Source: Spiribacter sp. 2438 (GTDB lineage: Bacteria; Pseudomonadota; Gammaproteobacteria; Nitrococcales; Nitrococcaceae). Taken from it: a stretch of 64,000 bases of DNA. Position numbers and translations under genes: made by a program. Within the stretch, counting starts at the first letter, position 1; each line of letters starts with the position of its first letter. The notes beneath the pieces are model-generated. The model had not been told where the DNA came from. It ran no database searches and saw nothing but the letters and a program-made list of their open reading frames with translations. Shown piece after piece: positions 8,826 to 18,803 of the stretch. Location: positions 1,612,001-1,676,000 of the forward strand of contig NZ_CP046046.1 of assembly GCF_009676705.1 (NCBI RefSeq). Direction: 5' to 3'.

Positions 8826-10103
8826 ATGTTCAGAGCATTCCTTGCCGCCCTGATTTTTTTACTGACCCTTGGCACCGCCAAGGCCGACGAGGTCCTGCTG
8901 GACCGGATCGTCGCACTGGTTAACGAGGACGTGATCCTGGCCTCCGAGCTTCAGGCCGAGATGGATTCGGTGCGCATGGAAATGCGGCAGCGGGGCATGA
9001 GCATGCCGCCGGAGGAAGAACTGCAACGCCAGGTCCTGGAGCGGCTGGTGATGCAGACGCTGCAGATCAACGTGGCGGAGCGTCGCGGCATTCGGGTGGA
9101 TTCGGCGACACTGGACCGGGCCGTCCGCCAGATTGCCGACAACAACAATCTGAGTCTGGCAGGCCTGCGGGATGCCCTTGAGGAACAGGGGCTGGACATG
9201 GCCCAGTTCCGCGATCAGCTTCGCCGCGAAATCATCATCGACCGGCTGCACAGCTCGGAAATGCAGCGTCGGATCGAGATCACGAGCCAGGAGATCGAAC
9301 AATTCCTGGCCCGTAATCGGGGGCAGAGCCGCGAGTACCGCCTCTCCCAGATTCTGATCGGCATCCCCGAGGCCGCCTCGGCGCAGGCCATTGAGGCGGC
9401 CCGGGAGGAGGCCGAGTCCGTGATCCAACGCCTTGAGCAGGGGGAGTCCTTTGAGCAGCTCGCCACGGTGGTATCGGACGCCCGCAACGCGCTGGAGGGC
9501 GGCGAAATCGGCTGGCGGACCAGTTCGGCATTGCCTCCCGGTGCGGCGGATGCCATTCGGGCATTGAGTGTCGGTGAATACACCGCTCCCCTGCGCACGC
9601 CGGCGGGCTTCCAGATTTATCGTGTGGACGAGATTCGCGATCCGGACGCCCAACTGGTGGAGCAACTCCGCATCCGCCACATTCTCATCGAGCCCAACGA
9701 GGTGGTCAGCGACGAGGACGCCCGTCTGCGTCTCACTTCGCTGCGAAACCGATTGCGGGATGGCGCCGAGTTCGCTGCCCTGGCGCGCAGCAATTCCGAT
9801 GACGCCAGCAGCGCGTCCGGCGGCGGGCAATTGGGATGGGTAACCGTCAGCCAGCTGCCCGATTCTTTTCGGGACGCGGTGCAGGGCTTGCCCGAGGGGG
9901 CCATCAGCGAACCGTTCCGAACCGGAGCCGGCTGGCACATCGCCGAGGTCCAGGACCGCCGTGAACGCGATGTCAGCGAAGAGGTTGCCCGGGAGGAAGC
10001 CACCCGCGCCATTCGCTCCCAGAAGGCCGAGGAGGAAATCGAACTCTGGCTGAGGGAATTACGCGAAGAGGCCTATGTTGAGTCCCGTCTCGATCGCCTG
10101 TGA
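8826..10103 (+). CDS. surA: Periplasmic chaperone / peptidyl-prolyl isomerase SurA
   Basis: Chaperone for outer membrane proteins in transit through the periplasm. It has 425 residues: signal peptide ending at AKA-DE (about residue 21), N-terminal chaperone domain with DRIVALVNEDVILASEL, and two parvulin (PpiC) domains at roughly 175-275 and 285-385, each with the EYRLSQILI or RIRHILI entry strand and a GGEIGW/GGQLGW turn. The ATG at 8826 lies 8 bases after the lptD stop; a longer in-frame extension from 8571 only shadows lptD. Its client LptD is encoded next door. Confidence 0.97.
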   Translation: MFRAFLAALIFLLTLGTAKADEVLLDRIVALVNEDVILASELQAEMDSVRMEMRQRGMSMPPEEELQRQVLERLVMQTLQINVAERRGIRVDSATLDRAVRQIADNNNLSLAGLRDALEEQGLDMAQFRDQLRREIIIDRLHSSEMQRRIEITSQEIEQFLARNRGQSREYRLSQILIGIPEAASAQAIEAAREEAESVIQRLEQGESFEQLATVVSDARNALEGGEIGWRTSSALPPGAADAIRALSVGEYTAPLRTPAGFQIYRVDEIRDPDAQLVEQLRIRHILIEPNEVVSDEDARLRLTSLRNRLRDGAEFAALARSNSDDASSASGGGQLGWVTVSQLPDSFRDAVQGLPEGAISEPFRTGAGWHIAEVQDRRERDVSEEVAREEATRAIRSQKAEEEIELWLRELREEAYVESRLDRL

Positions 10104-11065
10104 TGACTGAGCGGCCCTGCATCGCCGTCACCCCCGGCGAACCGGCGGGTATCGGTCCGGAACTGGTGGCCGGCTTGGCCGGTGGTTTTCCCGAGGCCCG
10201 ATTGGTGGCGATCACGGATCCGGATCTGCTCCGGGCTGCCGGCGCCCAGGCAGTGCTCCACGAGCCGAACCATGTGCCAGTGCCCGGCACCCTGGAGGTT
10301 CTGCCGATTCCGGTCAGCGCGCCGGCGAGACCGGGCCAGCTTGATCCTGCCAATGCCGAGCATGTGCTGACAACCCTGCGCGCCGCGGTTTCCGGGTGCA
10401 TGGAGGGACGCTTTGATGCGATGGTCACCGGTCCGGTCCACAAGGGCGTCATCAATGAGTCCGGCCGTCCCTTCAGTGGTCATACGGAGTACCTGGCGGA
10501 ACTGACAGACACCCCAATGCCGGTGATGATGCTGGCGGCGGATACGCTTCGGGTGGCCCTCGCCACCACCCATCTGCCCCTGCGCGCGGTTCCGGATGCC
10601 CTGACCCGGGAACGTGTCGAAGCCGTCCTGCGGGTCCTGCATCAGGCGTTGCGAGCCCGCTATGGCATTTCGGCGCCTCGAATCCTGGTGGCCGGCCTCA
10701 ATCCCCACGCCGGCGAATCCGGCCATATGGGCCGAGAAGAGCTGGATGTGCTTGAGCCGTTGCTGGACGAGCTGAGGGCGGAGGGCATGGATCTCCTCGG
10801 CCCCCTGCCTGCCGATACACTCTTTACGCCGAACCATCTCGAACAGGCCGACGCCGTGCTGGCGATGTATCACGACCAGGGACTGCCGGTGCTCAAACAT
10901 GTGGGGTTCGGGCAGGCGGTCAACATCACCCTGGGGCTGCCCATCATCCGCACCTCGGTGGATCACGGCACCGCTCTGGATCTGGCTGGACGGGGCGCCG
11001 CGGATCCGGGCAGTTTCCGTGCCGCGGTGCGTGAGGCGCTTCGAATGATCCAACACGGCGGCTAG
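10103..11065 (+). CDS. pdxA: 4-hydroxythreonine-4-phosphate dehydrogenase PdxA
   Basis: NAD-dependent dehydrogenase/decarboxylase of the DXP-dependent pyridoxal phosphate pathway. The protein has 320 residues, with N-terminal AVTPGEPAGIGPEL, GPVHKG, FSGHTEYLAE and C-terminal VDHGTALDLAG motifs that carry the metal and substrate contacts. I use the ATG at 10103, which shares one base with the surA stop (TGATG); a GTG one codon earlier is also possible. Second-to-third position in the conserved surA-pdxA-rsmA-apaH order. Confidence 0.96.
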   Translation: MTERPCIAVTPGEPAGIGPELVAGLAGGFPEARLVAITDPDLLRAAGAQAVLHEPNHVPVPGTLEVLPIPVSAPARPGQLDPANAEHVLTTLRAAVSGCMEGRFDAMVTGPVHKGVINESGRPFSGHTEYLAELTDTPMPVMMLAADTLRVALATTHLPLRAVPDALTRERVEAVLRVLHQALRARYGISAPRILVAGLNPHAGESGHMGREELDVLEPLLDELRAEGMDLLGPLPADTLFTPNHLEQADAVLAMYHDQGLPVLKHVGFGQAVNITLGLPIIRTSVDHGTALDLAGRGAADPGSFRAAVREALRMIQHGG

Positions 11066-11068
11066 GCC

Positions 11069-11863
11069 ATGCATCGGGCGCGGAAACGCTTCGGCCAGAA
11101 TTTTCTGCATGACCGTCAGGTCATTGAGCAGATGATCTCAGTGATCCGCCCCGAACCGGGCCAGCGTTTTCTCGAAATCGGTCCGGGCCAGGGCGCCCTG
11201 ACCCGCCCCCTCCTCGACGCCGGGGTCAATCTCACCGCCATCGAAGTGGACCGGGATCTGGCGGCGCAGCTGCGGCGCTGGCCGGAAAACCGGACCGGCG
11301 CCCTGACCGTGGTGGAGGGGGACGCACTGGCCGATCCGGTTGCCAGGCTCTGCGGCGATGAAGTACCCGAACGGGTGGTCGGCAACCTGCCCTACAACCT
11401 TTCAACGCCGCTGCTGTTCCATCTCACCGAGTCACTGGCCCGGGTCGATGATCTGCACCTGCTATTGCAGCGGGAGGTGGTGGAGCGAATGGCCGCAGTG
11501 CCAGGCAGCCGCGTTTATGGCCGCCTTTCGGTGATGCTGCAATATCGCTGCCAGGTGGAACCCTTGTTCGACGTTCCGCCTGGCGCCTTCCGGCCGGCCC
11601 CTCAGGTGACCTCTCGCTTCGTCCGGCTGCTGCCCCACCGCAAGCCGCCAATGCCCCGTGTGGAGTCGGGATGCCTGGCCGAGGTGGTGGCCGCCGCCTT
11701 CGGCCAGCGGCGAAAGACCCTTCGTAACGCCCTGGGTGGGCTGCTGACCGCGGACGCCATCGCGAACGCCGGCGTTGATCCGGGGACCCGGGCGGAACAG
11801 GTGGATCTCAGCGGCTACGGCCGACTGGCCTCGCAACTCAAAGCCCGCCGACAGGCCCGCTAG
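11069..11863 (+). CDS. rsmA: 16S rRNA dimethyladenosine transferase RsmA (KsgA)
   Basis: SAM-dependent enzyme that dimethylates A1518 and A1519 at the 3' end of 16S rRNA late in 30S assembly. It has 264 residues, with KRFGQNFLHD, the SAM-binding FLEIGPGQGALTRPLL and the catalytic NLPYNLSTPLLF, plus a C-terminal helical domain containing FGQRRKTLRNAL. It starts 3 bases after the pdxA stop. apaG, which usually separates rsmA and apaH, is missing: only 8 bases lie between them. Confidence 0.97.
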   Translation: MHRARKRFGQNFLHDRQVIEQMISVIRPEPGQRFLEIGPGQGALTRPLLDAGVNLTAIEVDRDLAAQLRRWPENRTGALTVVEGDALADPVARLCGDEVPERVVGNLPYNLSTPLLFHLTESLARVDDLHLLLQREVVERMAAVPGSRVYGRLSVMLQYRCQVEPLFDVPPGAFRPAPQVTSRFVRLLPHRKPPMPRVESGCLAEVVAAAFGQRRKTLRNALGGLLTADAIANAGVDPGTRAEQVDLSGYGRLASQLKARRQAR

Positions 11864-11871
11864 GAAACGGC

Positions 11872-12711
11872 ATGGCTCACTATGCAATAGGTGACATTCA
11901 CGCCTGTCTGAGCTCCCTCAAGGCTCTGCTCGGCAAACTGGATTTTGACCCGGCACGGGACACCCTCTGGCTGACCGGTGACCTGGTGGGCCGCGGACCG
12001 GAGCCGGCGGAAACGCTGCGCTTTCTCAGCAGTCTGGGAGGCGCGGTTGAAGCGGTGCTGGGCAATCATGACATCCATTGTCTCGCCGTGGCCGCTGGCA
12101 CCGGCCGGCGGCAGCGAAGGGACGAGCTCGACTCGCTGCTGGAAGCCCCGGATCGGGAGTCCCTGCTCGAGTGGCTTCGCCATCGCCCCTTGATGACACG
12201 CCCGCCGGTGGGAGACTGGGTCCTGGTGCACGCGGGCGTGCCCCCGACCTGGTCGCTGTCGGATGCCTGGAAGGCGGCGGGTGAGCTGGAATCCCGGCTT
12301 CGGGGGCCTGACTGGCAGACGCTGCTGGCGAACTTGTACGGCAATCGGCCGGATCGCTGGACCCCCACGCTGACCGGGTGGGATCGCTGGCGCTATGTCA
12401 TTAATGGCTTCACCCGAATGCGCTACTGCGCGGCTGATGGTCAGCTGCTGTTCGATTACAAGGGCCCTCCGGAGGAGGCACCGCCTGACCACTGGCCCTG
12501 GTACGAGGCGCGGCGATTGAACGGCCTGATGGACGATAACACCCGAGTGATCGCCGGCCACTGGTCCCGCCTGGGGCGCCGGACCGGGCCGGGTTACGTC
12601 ATGCTGGACACTGGGTGCCTGTGGGGCGGGCAATTGACCGCGCTGCACCTGGACGAGCCCTCCCCTCGGTTTACCACCGTGGACTGTAGCGCCCGTCAGG
12701 TCCCCGGGTAA
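11872..12711 (+). CDS. apaH: Symmetrical bis(5'-nucleosyl)-tetraphosphatase ApaH
   Basis: Metallophosphoesterase that splits Ap4A into two ADP, and in enterobacteria also removes Np4 caps from RNA. It has 279 residues with the phosphoesterase signature GDIHAC, GDLVGRGP and GNHDIHCLA, then a late VIAGHWSRLG in place of the common GHW(A/S)ALxG. It ends the lptD-apaH run. Its last 16 bases overlap the convergent amidase gene, so there is no room for a separate terminator. Confidence 0.95.
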   Translation: MAHYAIGDIHACLSSLKALLGKLDFDPARDTLWLTGDLVGRGPEPAETLRFLSSLGGAVEAVLGNHDIHCLAVAAGTGRRQRRDELDSLLEAPDRESLLEWLRHRPLMTRPPVGDWVLVHAGVPPTWSLSDAWKAAGELESRLRGPDWQTLLANLYGNRPDRWTPTLTGWDRWRYVINGFTRMRYCAADGQLLFDYKGPPEEAPPDHWPWYEARRLNGLMDDNTRVIAGHWSRLGRRTGPGYVMLDTGCLWGGQLTALHLDEPSPRFTTVDCSARQVPG

Positions 12712-13535
12712 TCCGTTGTCTGGCGGTGCGTGAGCGCCGGAAAGCGCTGGCGTAGGGGCGCCAACTCCGACAGAGGCAGGGGCGCCACCGCTACGCCGGC
12801 GCCACCTCCCACCGGGCAACGGGCCAGCACCTCGCCCCAGGGGCTCACCACCATGCTCTCTCCATGGGTGGATCGGTTGTTGACATGTGTGCCGCCCTGA
12901 TTCGGTGCCACCATGAAGCACAGGTTCTCAATGGCCCGGGACCGAACCAGGATGGCCCAGTGGGCGGCACCGGTGGCCGCCGTAAACGCCGAGGGAGCCA
13001 ACAGTATCTCGGCACCCGCCGCCACCAGTTCGCGGTAATGCTCCGGGAAGCGCAGGTCATAGCAAATGGAAAGTCCCAGTCGACCCACCGGCGTATCCAC
13101 GGTCACCGGGCGATCGCCGGCGGCAAAGGTGGACGACTCCCGATAACCCTCGCCGCCGGTGAGAGTGACATCGAACAGGTGGCGCTTGTCGTAACGGGCG
13201 AGGCGTTGGCCGTCCGGCCCGTAGACCAGACAGGCCGACCGGACCCGCCCCGCCTCCGGGCCGTTCAGGGGGAGGCTGCCCCCCACCAGGGTGATGCCAT
13301 GCCGCTCGGCCGCCCTGGCAAGAAAGGTCTGCATCGGCCCATCCGAATCCGCCTCGGCCACCCCGAGCACATCCGTCTGGTGCCGCCCCATGAAGGCGAA
13401 GTTCTCCGGCAGCACCACCAGCTCGGCACCCCGATCTGCCGCCCGCCGAATGCCCTCTGCCGCCGCCGACAGATTCGCATCCACCTGATCACCGGAAACC
13501 ATCTGTACGGCGGCGGCTTTGGCTGGCTCAGTCAT
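12696..13535 (-). CDS. Carbon-nitrogen hydrolase (Nit1-like, probable deaminated glutathione amidase)
   Basis: Cytoplasmic nitrilase-superfamily amidase of 279 residues. The Glu-Lys-Cys triad is visible: LPENFAF, YDKRHLFD and SICYDLRFPEHYREL. The close spacing and KRHLFDV are typical of Nit1-type enzymes, which hydrolyse deaminated glutathione as metabolite repair; the substrate is inferred from the family. I start at the ATG at 13535 because GGAG lies 9 bases upstream; an ATG five codons earlier lacks a ribosome site. It overlaps the yhdP stop by 8 bases. In relatives tldD often follows; here it is not present. Confidence 0.87.
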   Translation of the reverse strand: MTEPAKAAAVQMVSGDQVDANLSAAAEGIRRAADRGAELVVLPENFAFMGRHQTDVLGVAEADSDGPMQTFLARAAERHGITLVGGSLPLNGPEAGRVRSACLVYGPDGQRLARYDKRHLFDVTLTGGEGYRESSTFAAGDRPVTVDTPVGRLGLSICYDLRFPEHYRELVAAGAEILLAPSAFTAATGAAHWAILVRSRAIENLCFMVAPNQGGTHVNNRSTHGESMVVSPWGEVLARCPVGGGAGVAVAPLPLSELAPLRQRFPALTHRQTTDYPGT

Positions 13536-16500
13536 CACGGTTTGCTCCATTGCGGCGGACGCCGGTGCCGATCAGTTCGAACCGGGGGTCGGCCCACGGC
13601 CCCTGAATGCGGTAACGCACCTCACTGGCTCGATCAATTTCCGGCTCCAGCAAATCCCGGGTCAAAAACAGCATGATGGCGGCGACGGGACCGCCGGCCA
13701 CGCCACCCAGAAAACCCACCGTCGAGCCAACCCGTGGCGTCACGGTAACGGTTTGATCGTAGGTCTCCGTCGCGAGGTCGGTGGTCCCGACCAGGGCCAT
13801 ATTGAGGGACGGCCCCTTCAATGCCAGATCCTCCGTGAACAGCCGACCCTGATTACCGACCCAGGCGCCCCGCAGCGAGTCGAACCGCAGTCCGGCCCCC
13901 ACCACGTCCGAAAAATCCAGGGCCAGACGGCGGGGCAGAACCGACAGGCTGAAGAGGCCGAGAGCTCGCCCCGCCCCGGGCTCCACTGCCGGCAGCGAGC
14001 CATTGCGCAGATTGACACTGAGACGCCCTTCAAGCGTGGATCGATCCGGCTGCAACAACGCGCCCTGCCAGCTCAGTTCGCCACCGAAATACCCCTGGCC
14101 ACTGCGCATGGCGTCGTCGAGCCCGATGCCCGTCAGCAGCGATCCGGCATCATCCGCGTGAACATCAAAGCGCAGCAGGTAGCGATCGGTGCCCGGCGCT
14201 ACCTGCTGGAGGGCGGCTTCCACCTCGCCAACCTCCCCCGCCAGTGCCAGGCGGGCCCTGCGCAGCTGCTCACCGCCACCCTCAACCCGAAACTCCAGAG
14301 CCCCCATGGGCTGCCCCGCCAGCACCAGAGCCCGGGCACTGACGTCCAGGCTGTTGCCTCGAGCCAATAACGATGCGCGATCCTGCTCCGCCGTAGTGCG
14401 CTGTCCGCGCTCGGCGCGGACGCTGGCGTCCAGGCGCTCCAGGTCCACCGCCAGATGGCGATTGTCGGGCTGCCACTGGAGCTCACCCACCGCTGACCCG
14501 CTCACCGACAAAGGCTCCGACAACCCGGATGGACTGCCCTCGAGATGAATCGCTCCCAGGCGCCATCGCCCCACATCAAGCCCCTCCGCCCGCAGATCGA
14601 CCCGCTGCAAAGGCGGCAGGCCGGCAAGCGCATCAGGGGTCAAGCCGTTGCCCGCGGGCCCGTCAAAGTCCGCAATATCCAGCACCGGCAACGCACCGGT
14701 CAGCGTTATTCCCGGCTGGTCGGGTAGTGGCGGAGAGTCCGCACCCCAATGCACCGCGATCCGGCGAGCATTGGTCGACGATGCCTGCTCCCGAAGCCGC
14801 AGCCGGTCCCCATAACGAATGGCCCGTTCCACTTGCCCGTCAGCGGTTCTCTCCCAGGCAAACTGCAGATCGACCCTTTCCTCCGCCGACTTGGACAGCC
14901 CCAACGGTGCTTCGATGCCGACTCCGGACAGGTCCGTTCGCAATGTCAGCGCACCGGGAACCGGTTGACCACGGTCCAATCCGGCAAATCCCGGCTGCTC
15001 CCAGCGAAGGCGCCAGCGGCTCTCGCCATGGGCATAGGGACTCAGCAGGGCCATGCCCGGCCAGTCATCCAATCCCCGCACCGAGGTGGCATCAATCCGT
15101 ATCCCGGCGGATGCACCCTCTCCCCGGGTTCTCGCCTGAGCAATCAGGTCCCGGCCCTGCAAACGGGCCCGCAGCCCGTCCCAGCGCACCCCGTCGCGGT
15201 TAAAGCGGATCTCGCCATGAATCTCGGAAAGGGTGCCCGCCGGCTGTCGCGAAGCGACCTCCGCACCGGCCAGTGACAGTATTCCATCAACATCCGGCTC
15301 GCGACCGTCCAGTGGCAGTTTCAGCGACAGATTCAGTTGCCCCTCACCCCGGGTGGAAAGCGTCAACAGCGGCCCGGCCGGATCCGCCAGCGGTGATCGG
15401 AGCAGCGTATCCACCATGGCGGTCAACGGGCCGTTCATTCGGCCATTCACCTCAACCACCGCCGCCTGCAGGTCATCGACGGAGGCGCTTGCCGAATCAA
15501 CCCGCACGCCATTGATCACACCGGATTCCGCCTCGACCCCCATGGAGCGGTTGCGAAATCGCAGCGTCCCCACCAGATGCTCCAGACTGGGCCAATCCGG
15601 CCAGAAGGCCAGCTCGACGTCCTCGACCCGAGCCTTCAGGTCGAAAACCCCGGGTTTCTCATCGAAAGGAAAGGCATCCAGCGGCCCGGCGAGGCGGCCC
15701 GAGACAGCCGCGACCCGCCCGCCGACAATGGCCTCATCCAGCCACTGCACCGCCGCGGGGGGCATCACCGACTCCGGCAGGTGAGCCAGCACCCGATCGG
15801 CGTCCAGACCACCAAGGCTTGCCTGCAGGTCCACAAACGGGGACTGCCCCGCCGCCGCCCACAGACCACCGGAGAGACGGAAAGGGGCGCCACCCACAAC
15901 ACCCTGCGTGTCAGTCAACGAGCCGCGCCATTCCCCGTTCCCTGCTTGCCACCAGGCCAGCCCACCGCTCAGGGCCGTCACCGATACCCCCTCACGCAGG
16001 AACCCGTCGCCCACCTGAGCCGCTCCCGCCTGTAGCGTCAGTTGCCCACCCCGCGGGCCGAGTTCGACGCTCAGCTGCTCGCCGCTGGCCGTTAAACCCT
16101 GACCGCGGAGGAGCAGCTCCGCGTCCCGCACGTCACCGCGAGCCCGCCAGTGGCTCGGGGACTCCCAGACGACAGCCAGATCCTGCACATGCCCCGCAAC
16201 CGCAAAATCACCCCGCTGGAGCTCCGGCGCCAGCGGGGCGAGCCAGGCGAGGGGCAGCGCCTCGACTTTCAGCCGCCATGGGCTGCCGGCTGCCTGCCCC
16301 AACGCCAGGTCACCCACCGACTGGGGCCGGGCCTCGCGGTCCAGCAGTTGGCGGGGATGCAGGCCGCCCTGCCAGCCCTCCGGCGTCCGGTGCCACTGCC
16401 CCACCGCATCCATCTGATCCAGCGATCCGTCCAACAGGTTGAGCCCCTCGCCCTGCAGATGCATTTGCCAGCGGGGCAGTCCCGACTCCGGGAAATCCAG

Positions 16501-17322
16501 CCACAGACGGGCATTGAGCCGGGCATCGGGGTCGGGTCGCAGCGCCGCCGGCCCAGGCAGTCGCGGCAGAGCGTGGCCATGAATCCCGCTGAGATCGATA
16601 AAGCCCCGCGTGGCCGCCGGGTCACCGGCCGGCACCCGAAGCCGCCCCCGCATGCGCTGCTCACCCGCTCGGGCGTCCACCGCGAAGCGCCACTCTCCCG
16701 CCGGTGTCTGACGCCAGCGCAGGGCCACCGGGTCGAAGCTCATCTGCACCCCCAGCGGATCGTCCTGAGCCAGCAGACGCGAGTCGCGAATCAGCAGGTG
16801 ATCCACGGGCAGATCCCGGAGTACGTCGATAAACCGCTCCAGGGAGACGCCGCGCTGCTGGACTGGCAACGGCAGCAGGCCGGCGAGCCGCCAGGTCTGA
16901 TCGGCCTGCCGCCGGGCGGCGACCTCCAGGCCGGAGGCCTCCAGGGAATGCAGTTGAAAGCGTCGCTGCTGGAGGGATGCCCATGGCGAGATCACCAGCG
17001 ACAGGGACTGCAGGCGTAACGGCTGACCCTGATCTTCGTCATCGACGTGACGGATCACCACATCAGACAACACCAGACTGGGTCGCCATCCCGCCAGTCT
17101 GGCATCCAGTTCGCCGATGGAGAGGTCGGCCCCCAGGTGCCCACTGGCCACCGCCTCCACGCGCTCTACCAGCGCCGGGGCGAAAGCGAATGCCAGACGG
17201 ATGCCGGTTAGTGCCACCGCCATGGCCACGACGCAGGCCGCCACCCCGTAAACGAGGACCGCTTTCAGGCGCTCGCCCCGTTGCGGCCAGATCCAGCGTT
17301 GCAGAGTCTGGCGAAGGCTCAT
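13528..17322 (-). CDS. yhdP: AsmA-like protein YhdP (phospholipid transport)
   Basis: Very large (1264 residues) inner-membrane-anchored periplasmic protein. One N-terminal transmembrane helix at about 22-48 follows a basic stretch, and the rest is long beta-rich AsmA/DUF3971-type sequence ending with an AsmA_2-like region (FLGGVAGGPVAAIMLFLTRDLLEPEID). In E. coli YhdP, with TamB and YdbH, supports phospholipid movement to the outer membrane; the same role is inferred. It lies directly downstream of rng (2 bases), the conserved arrangement. Confidence 0.92.
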   Translation of the reverse strand: MSLRQTLQRWIWPQRGERLKAVLVYGVAACVVAMAVALTGIRLAFAFAPALVERVEAVASGHLGADLSIGELDARLAGWRPSLVLSDVVIRHVDDEDQGQPLRLQSLSLVISPWASLQQRRFQLHSLEASGLEVAARRQADQTWRLAGLLPLPVQQRGVSLERFIDVLRDLPVDHLLIRDSRLLAQDDPLGVQMSFDPVALRWRQTPAGEWRFAVDARAGEQRMRGRLRVPAGDPAATRGFIDLSGIHGHALPRLPGPAALRPDPDARLNARLWLDFPESGLPRWQMHLQGEGLNLLDGSLDQMDAVGQWHRTPEGWQGGLHPRQLLDREARPQSVGDLALGQAAGSPWRLKVEALPLAWLAPLAPELQRGDFAVAGHVQDLAVVWESPSHWRARGDVRDAELLLRGQGLTASGEQLSVELGPRGGQLTLQAGAAQVGDGFLREGVSVTALSGGLAWWQAGNGEWRGSLTDTQGVVGGAPFRLSGGLWAAAGQSPFVDLQASLGGLDADRVLAHLPESVMPPAAVQWLDEAIVGGRVAAVSGRLAGPLDAFPFDEKPGVFDLKARVEDVELAFWPDWPSLEHLVGTLRFRNRSMGVEAESGVINGVRVDSASASVDDLQAAVVEVNGRMNGPLTAMVDTLLRSPLADPAGPLLTLSTRGEGQLNLSLKLPLDGREPDVDGILSLAGAEVASRQPAGTLSEIHGEIRFNRDGVRWDGLRARLQGRDLIAQARTRGEGASAGIRIDATSVRGLDDWPGMALLSPYAHGESRWRLRWEQPGFAGLDRGQPVPGALTLRTDLSGVGIEAPLGLSKSAEERVDLQFAWERTADGQVERAIRYGDRLRLREQASSTNARRIAVHWGADSPPLPDQPGITLTGALPVLDIADFDGPAGNGLTPDALAGLPPLQRVDLRAEGLDVGRWRLGAIHLEGSPSGLSEPLSVSGSAVGELQWQPDNRHLAVDLERLDASVRAERGQRTTAEQDRASLLARGNSLDVSARALVLAGQPMGALEFRVEGGGEQLRRARLALAGEVGEVEAALQQVAPGTDRYLLRFDVHADDAGSLLTGIGLDDAMRSGQGYFGGELSWQGALLQPDRSTLEGRLSVNLRNGSLPAVEPGAGRALGLFSLSVLPRRLALDFSDVVGAGLRFDSLRGAWVGNQGRLFTEDLALKGPSLNMALVGTTDLATETYDQTVTVTPRVGSTVGFLGGVAGGPVAAIMLFLTRDLLEPEIDRASEVRYRIQGPWADPRFELIGTGVRRNGANRDD

Positions 17323-17324
17323 GT

Positions 17325-18803
17325 CTACATCAGCACCACATCGAACTGCTCGATGTTATAGAGCGGTTCAGCCTGGAACTGGATCGGTCGGCCCACGAAC
17401 GTCTCGAGTTCGGCAAAGCTGTCGCTTTCCTCGTCGATGGCCCGGTCCACCACCTCCTGGGCGGCCAGCACCAGCAGCTGCGTGACTTCGAACTGACGGG
17501 AGGCGCGAATGATCTCGCGGGCAATCTCGTGCACCACGGTCTCGGCGCTTTTCAGATAACCCCGGCCACCGCAGGTGGGGCATTCCCGGCACAGCACATG
17601 CTGCAACGACTCCCGGGTGCGCTTGCGGGTGATTTCCACCAGCCCGAGTGCGGAGATGCCACTGATTTGGGTGCGGGCATGATCCCGGGCCAGCCCCTTC
17701 TCCAGTGCCCGCAGCACCTGGCGATGATGGTCCGGATCTTCCATGTCGATAAAGTCCACAATGATCATGCCGCCCAGATTGCGCAGGCGCAGCTGCCGGA
17801 CGATGGACTGAGCCGCCTCCAGATTGGTTTTGAACAGGGTTTCTTCCAGCGTCCGATGCCCGACATAACCCCCGGTGTTCACGTCAATGGTGGTCATGGC
17901 TTCGGTCTGATCAATGATCAGATAACCCCCGGATTTCAGGGCCACCCGGCGCTGCAGAGCGCGCTGGATTTCATCCTCGGTGCCGTAGAGGTCGAAAATC
18001 GGCCGCTCGCCGGGGTAATGCTCCAGGCGCGGCAGCAGCTCCGGGAGGAACGCCTCACAGAACGTGCGCATGCGCTCGTGCCCCTCCCGGGAATCCACCC
18101 GGATGCGCTCCACATCATCGCTGGCCAGATCGCGGAGGATACGCAGCATCAGCGGCAGGTCGTCATGCAGTCGGGTCGCGGGCTGGGCCTCCTCCCCGCG
18201 TCGACGGATAGCCGCCCACAACTTCTGCAGAAATTCCCAGTCCCGGGCCAGAGCGCCGGCGTCGACACCCTCGGCCGCGGTTCGCAGGATGCACCCGTGG
18301 GGGCAGTCCGGCCCCATTAACGTCTCAACCATCCCGTGAAGCCGGGAGCGCTCCTCCGGGGCTTCGATCCGGGCTGACAAACCGATCCCCGGCGCATTCA
18401 CCAGCAGCACCATGTAGCGGGATGGAATCGACAGGCGGGTGGTCAGACGCGCGCCCTTGCTGCCGATGGGATCCTTGAGCACCTGCACCAGCAGACTTTG
18501 CTGCTCACGCACCAGCTGCTGGATCGGCGGTGTCTCCGGCGGTGTCTCCGGCACCGTGCCGGCAACATCCGCCTGACCGACGGTCAAGTCGGAAGCATGA
18601 AGAAAAGCGGTGCGATCCAGACCCACCTCGATAAAGGCTGCCTGCATGCCAGGGAGCACCCGGGCGACCTCGCCAAGATAAATGTTGCCCACCAGGCCCC
18701 GGCGCCGGGAACGTTCGATGTGAATTTCCTGGAGGCTGCCGTTATCGAGGACCGCTGCCCGGGTCTCGCGCGGCGTGAGGTTGACCAGGATTTCCTGGCT
18801 CAC
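17325..18803 (-). CDS. rng: Ribonuclease G
   Basis: Endoribonuclease of the RNase E/G family that matures the 5' end of 16S rRNA and turns over some mRNAs. The length is 492 residues, close to the usual 489. An N-terminal S1 domain carries GNIYLGEVARVLPGMQAAF. The catalytic metal aspartates are in TTIDVNTGG and IIVDFIDMED, and the zinc-link is CPTCGGRG. It lacks the long C-terminal scaffold of RNase E. It overlaps maf by 4 bases (ATGA) and is followed by yhdP. Confidence 0.96.
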   Translation of the reverse strand: MSQEILVNLTPRETRAAVLDNGSLQEIHIERSRRRGLVGNIYLGEVARVLPGMQAAFIEVGLDRTAFLHASDLTVGQADVAGTVPETPPETPPIQQLVREQQSLLVQVLKDPIGSKGARLTTRLSIPSRYMVLLVNAPGIGLSARIEAPEERSRLHGMVETLMGPDCPHGCILRTAAEGVDAGALARDWEFLQKLWAAIRRRGEEAQPATRLHDDLPLMLRILRDLASDDVERIRVDSREGHERMRTFCEAFLPELLPRLEHYPGERPIFDLYGTEDEIQRALQRRVALKSGGYLIIDQTEAMTTIDVNTGGYVGHRTLEETLFKTNLEAAQSIVRQLRLRNLGGMIIVDFIDMEDPDHHRQVLRALEKGLARDHARTQISGISALGLVEITRKRTRESLQHVLCRECPTCGGRGYLKSAETVVHEIAREIIRASRQFEVTQLLVLAAQEVVDRAIDEESDSFAELETFVGRPIQFQAEPLYNIEQFDVVLM

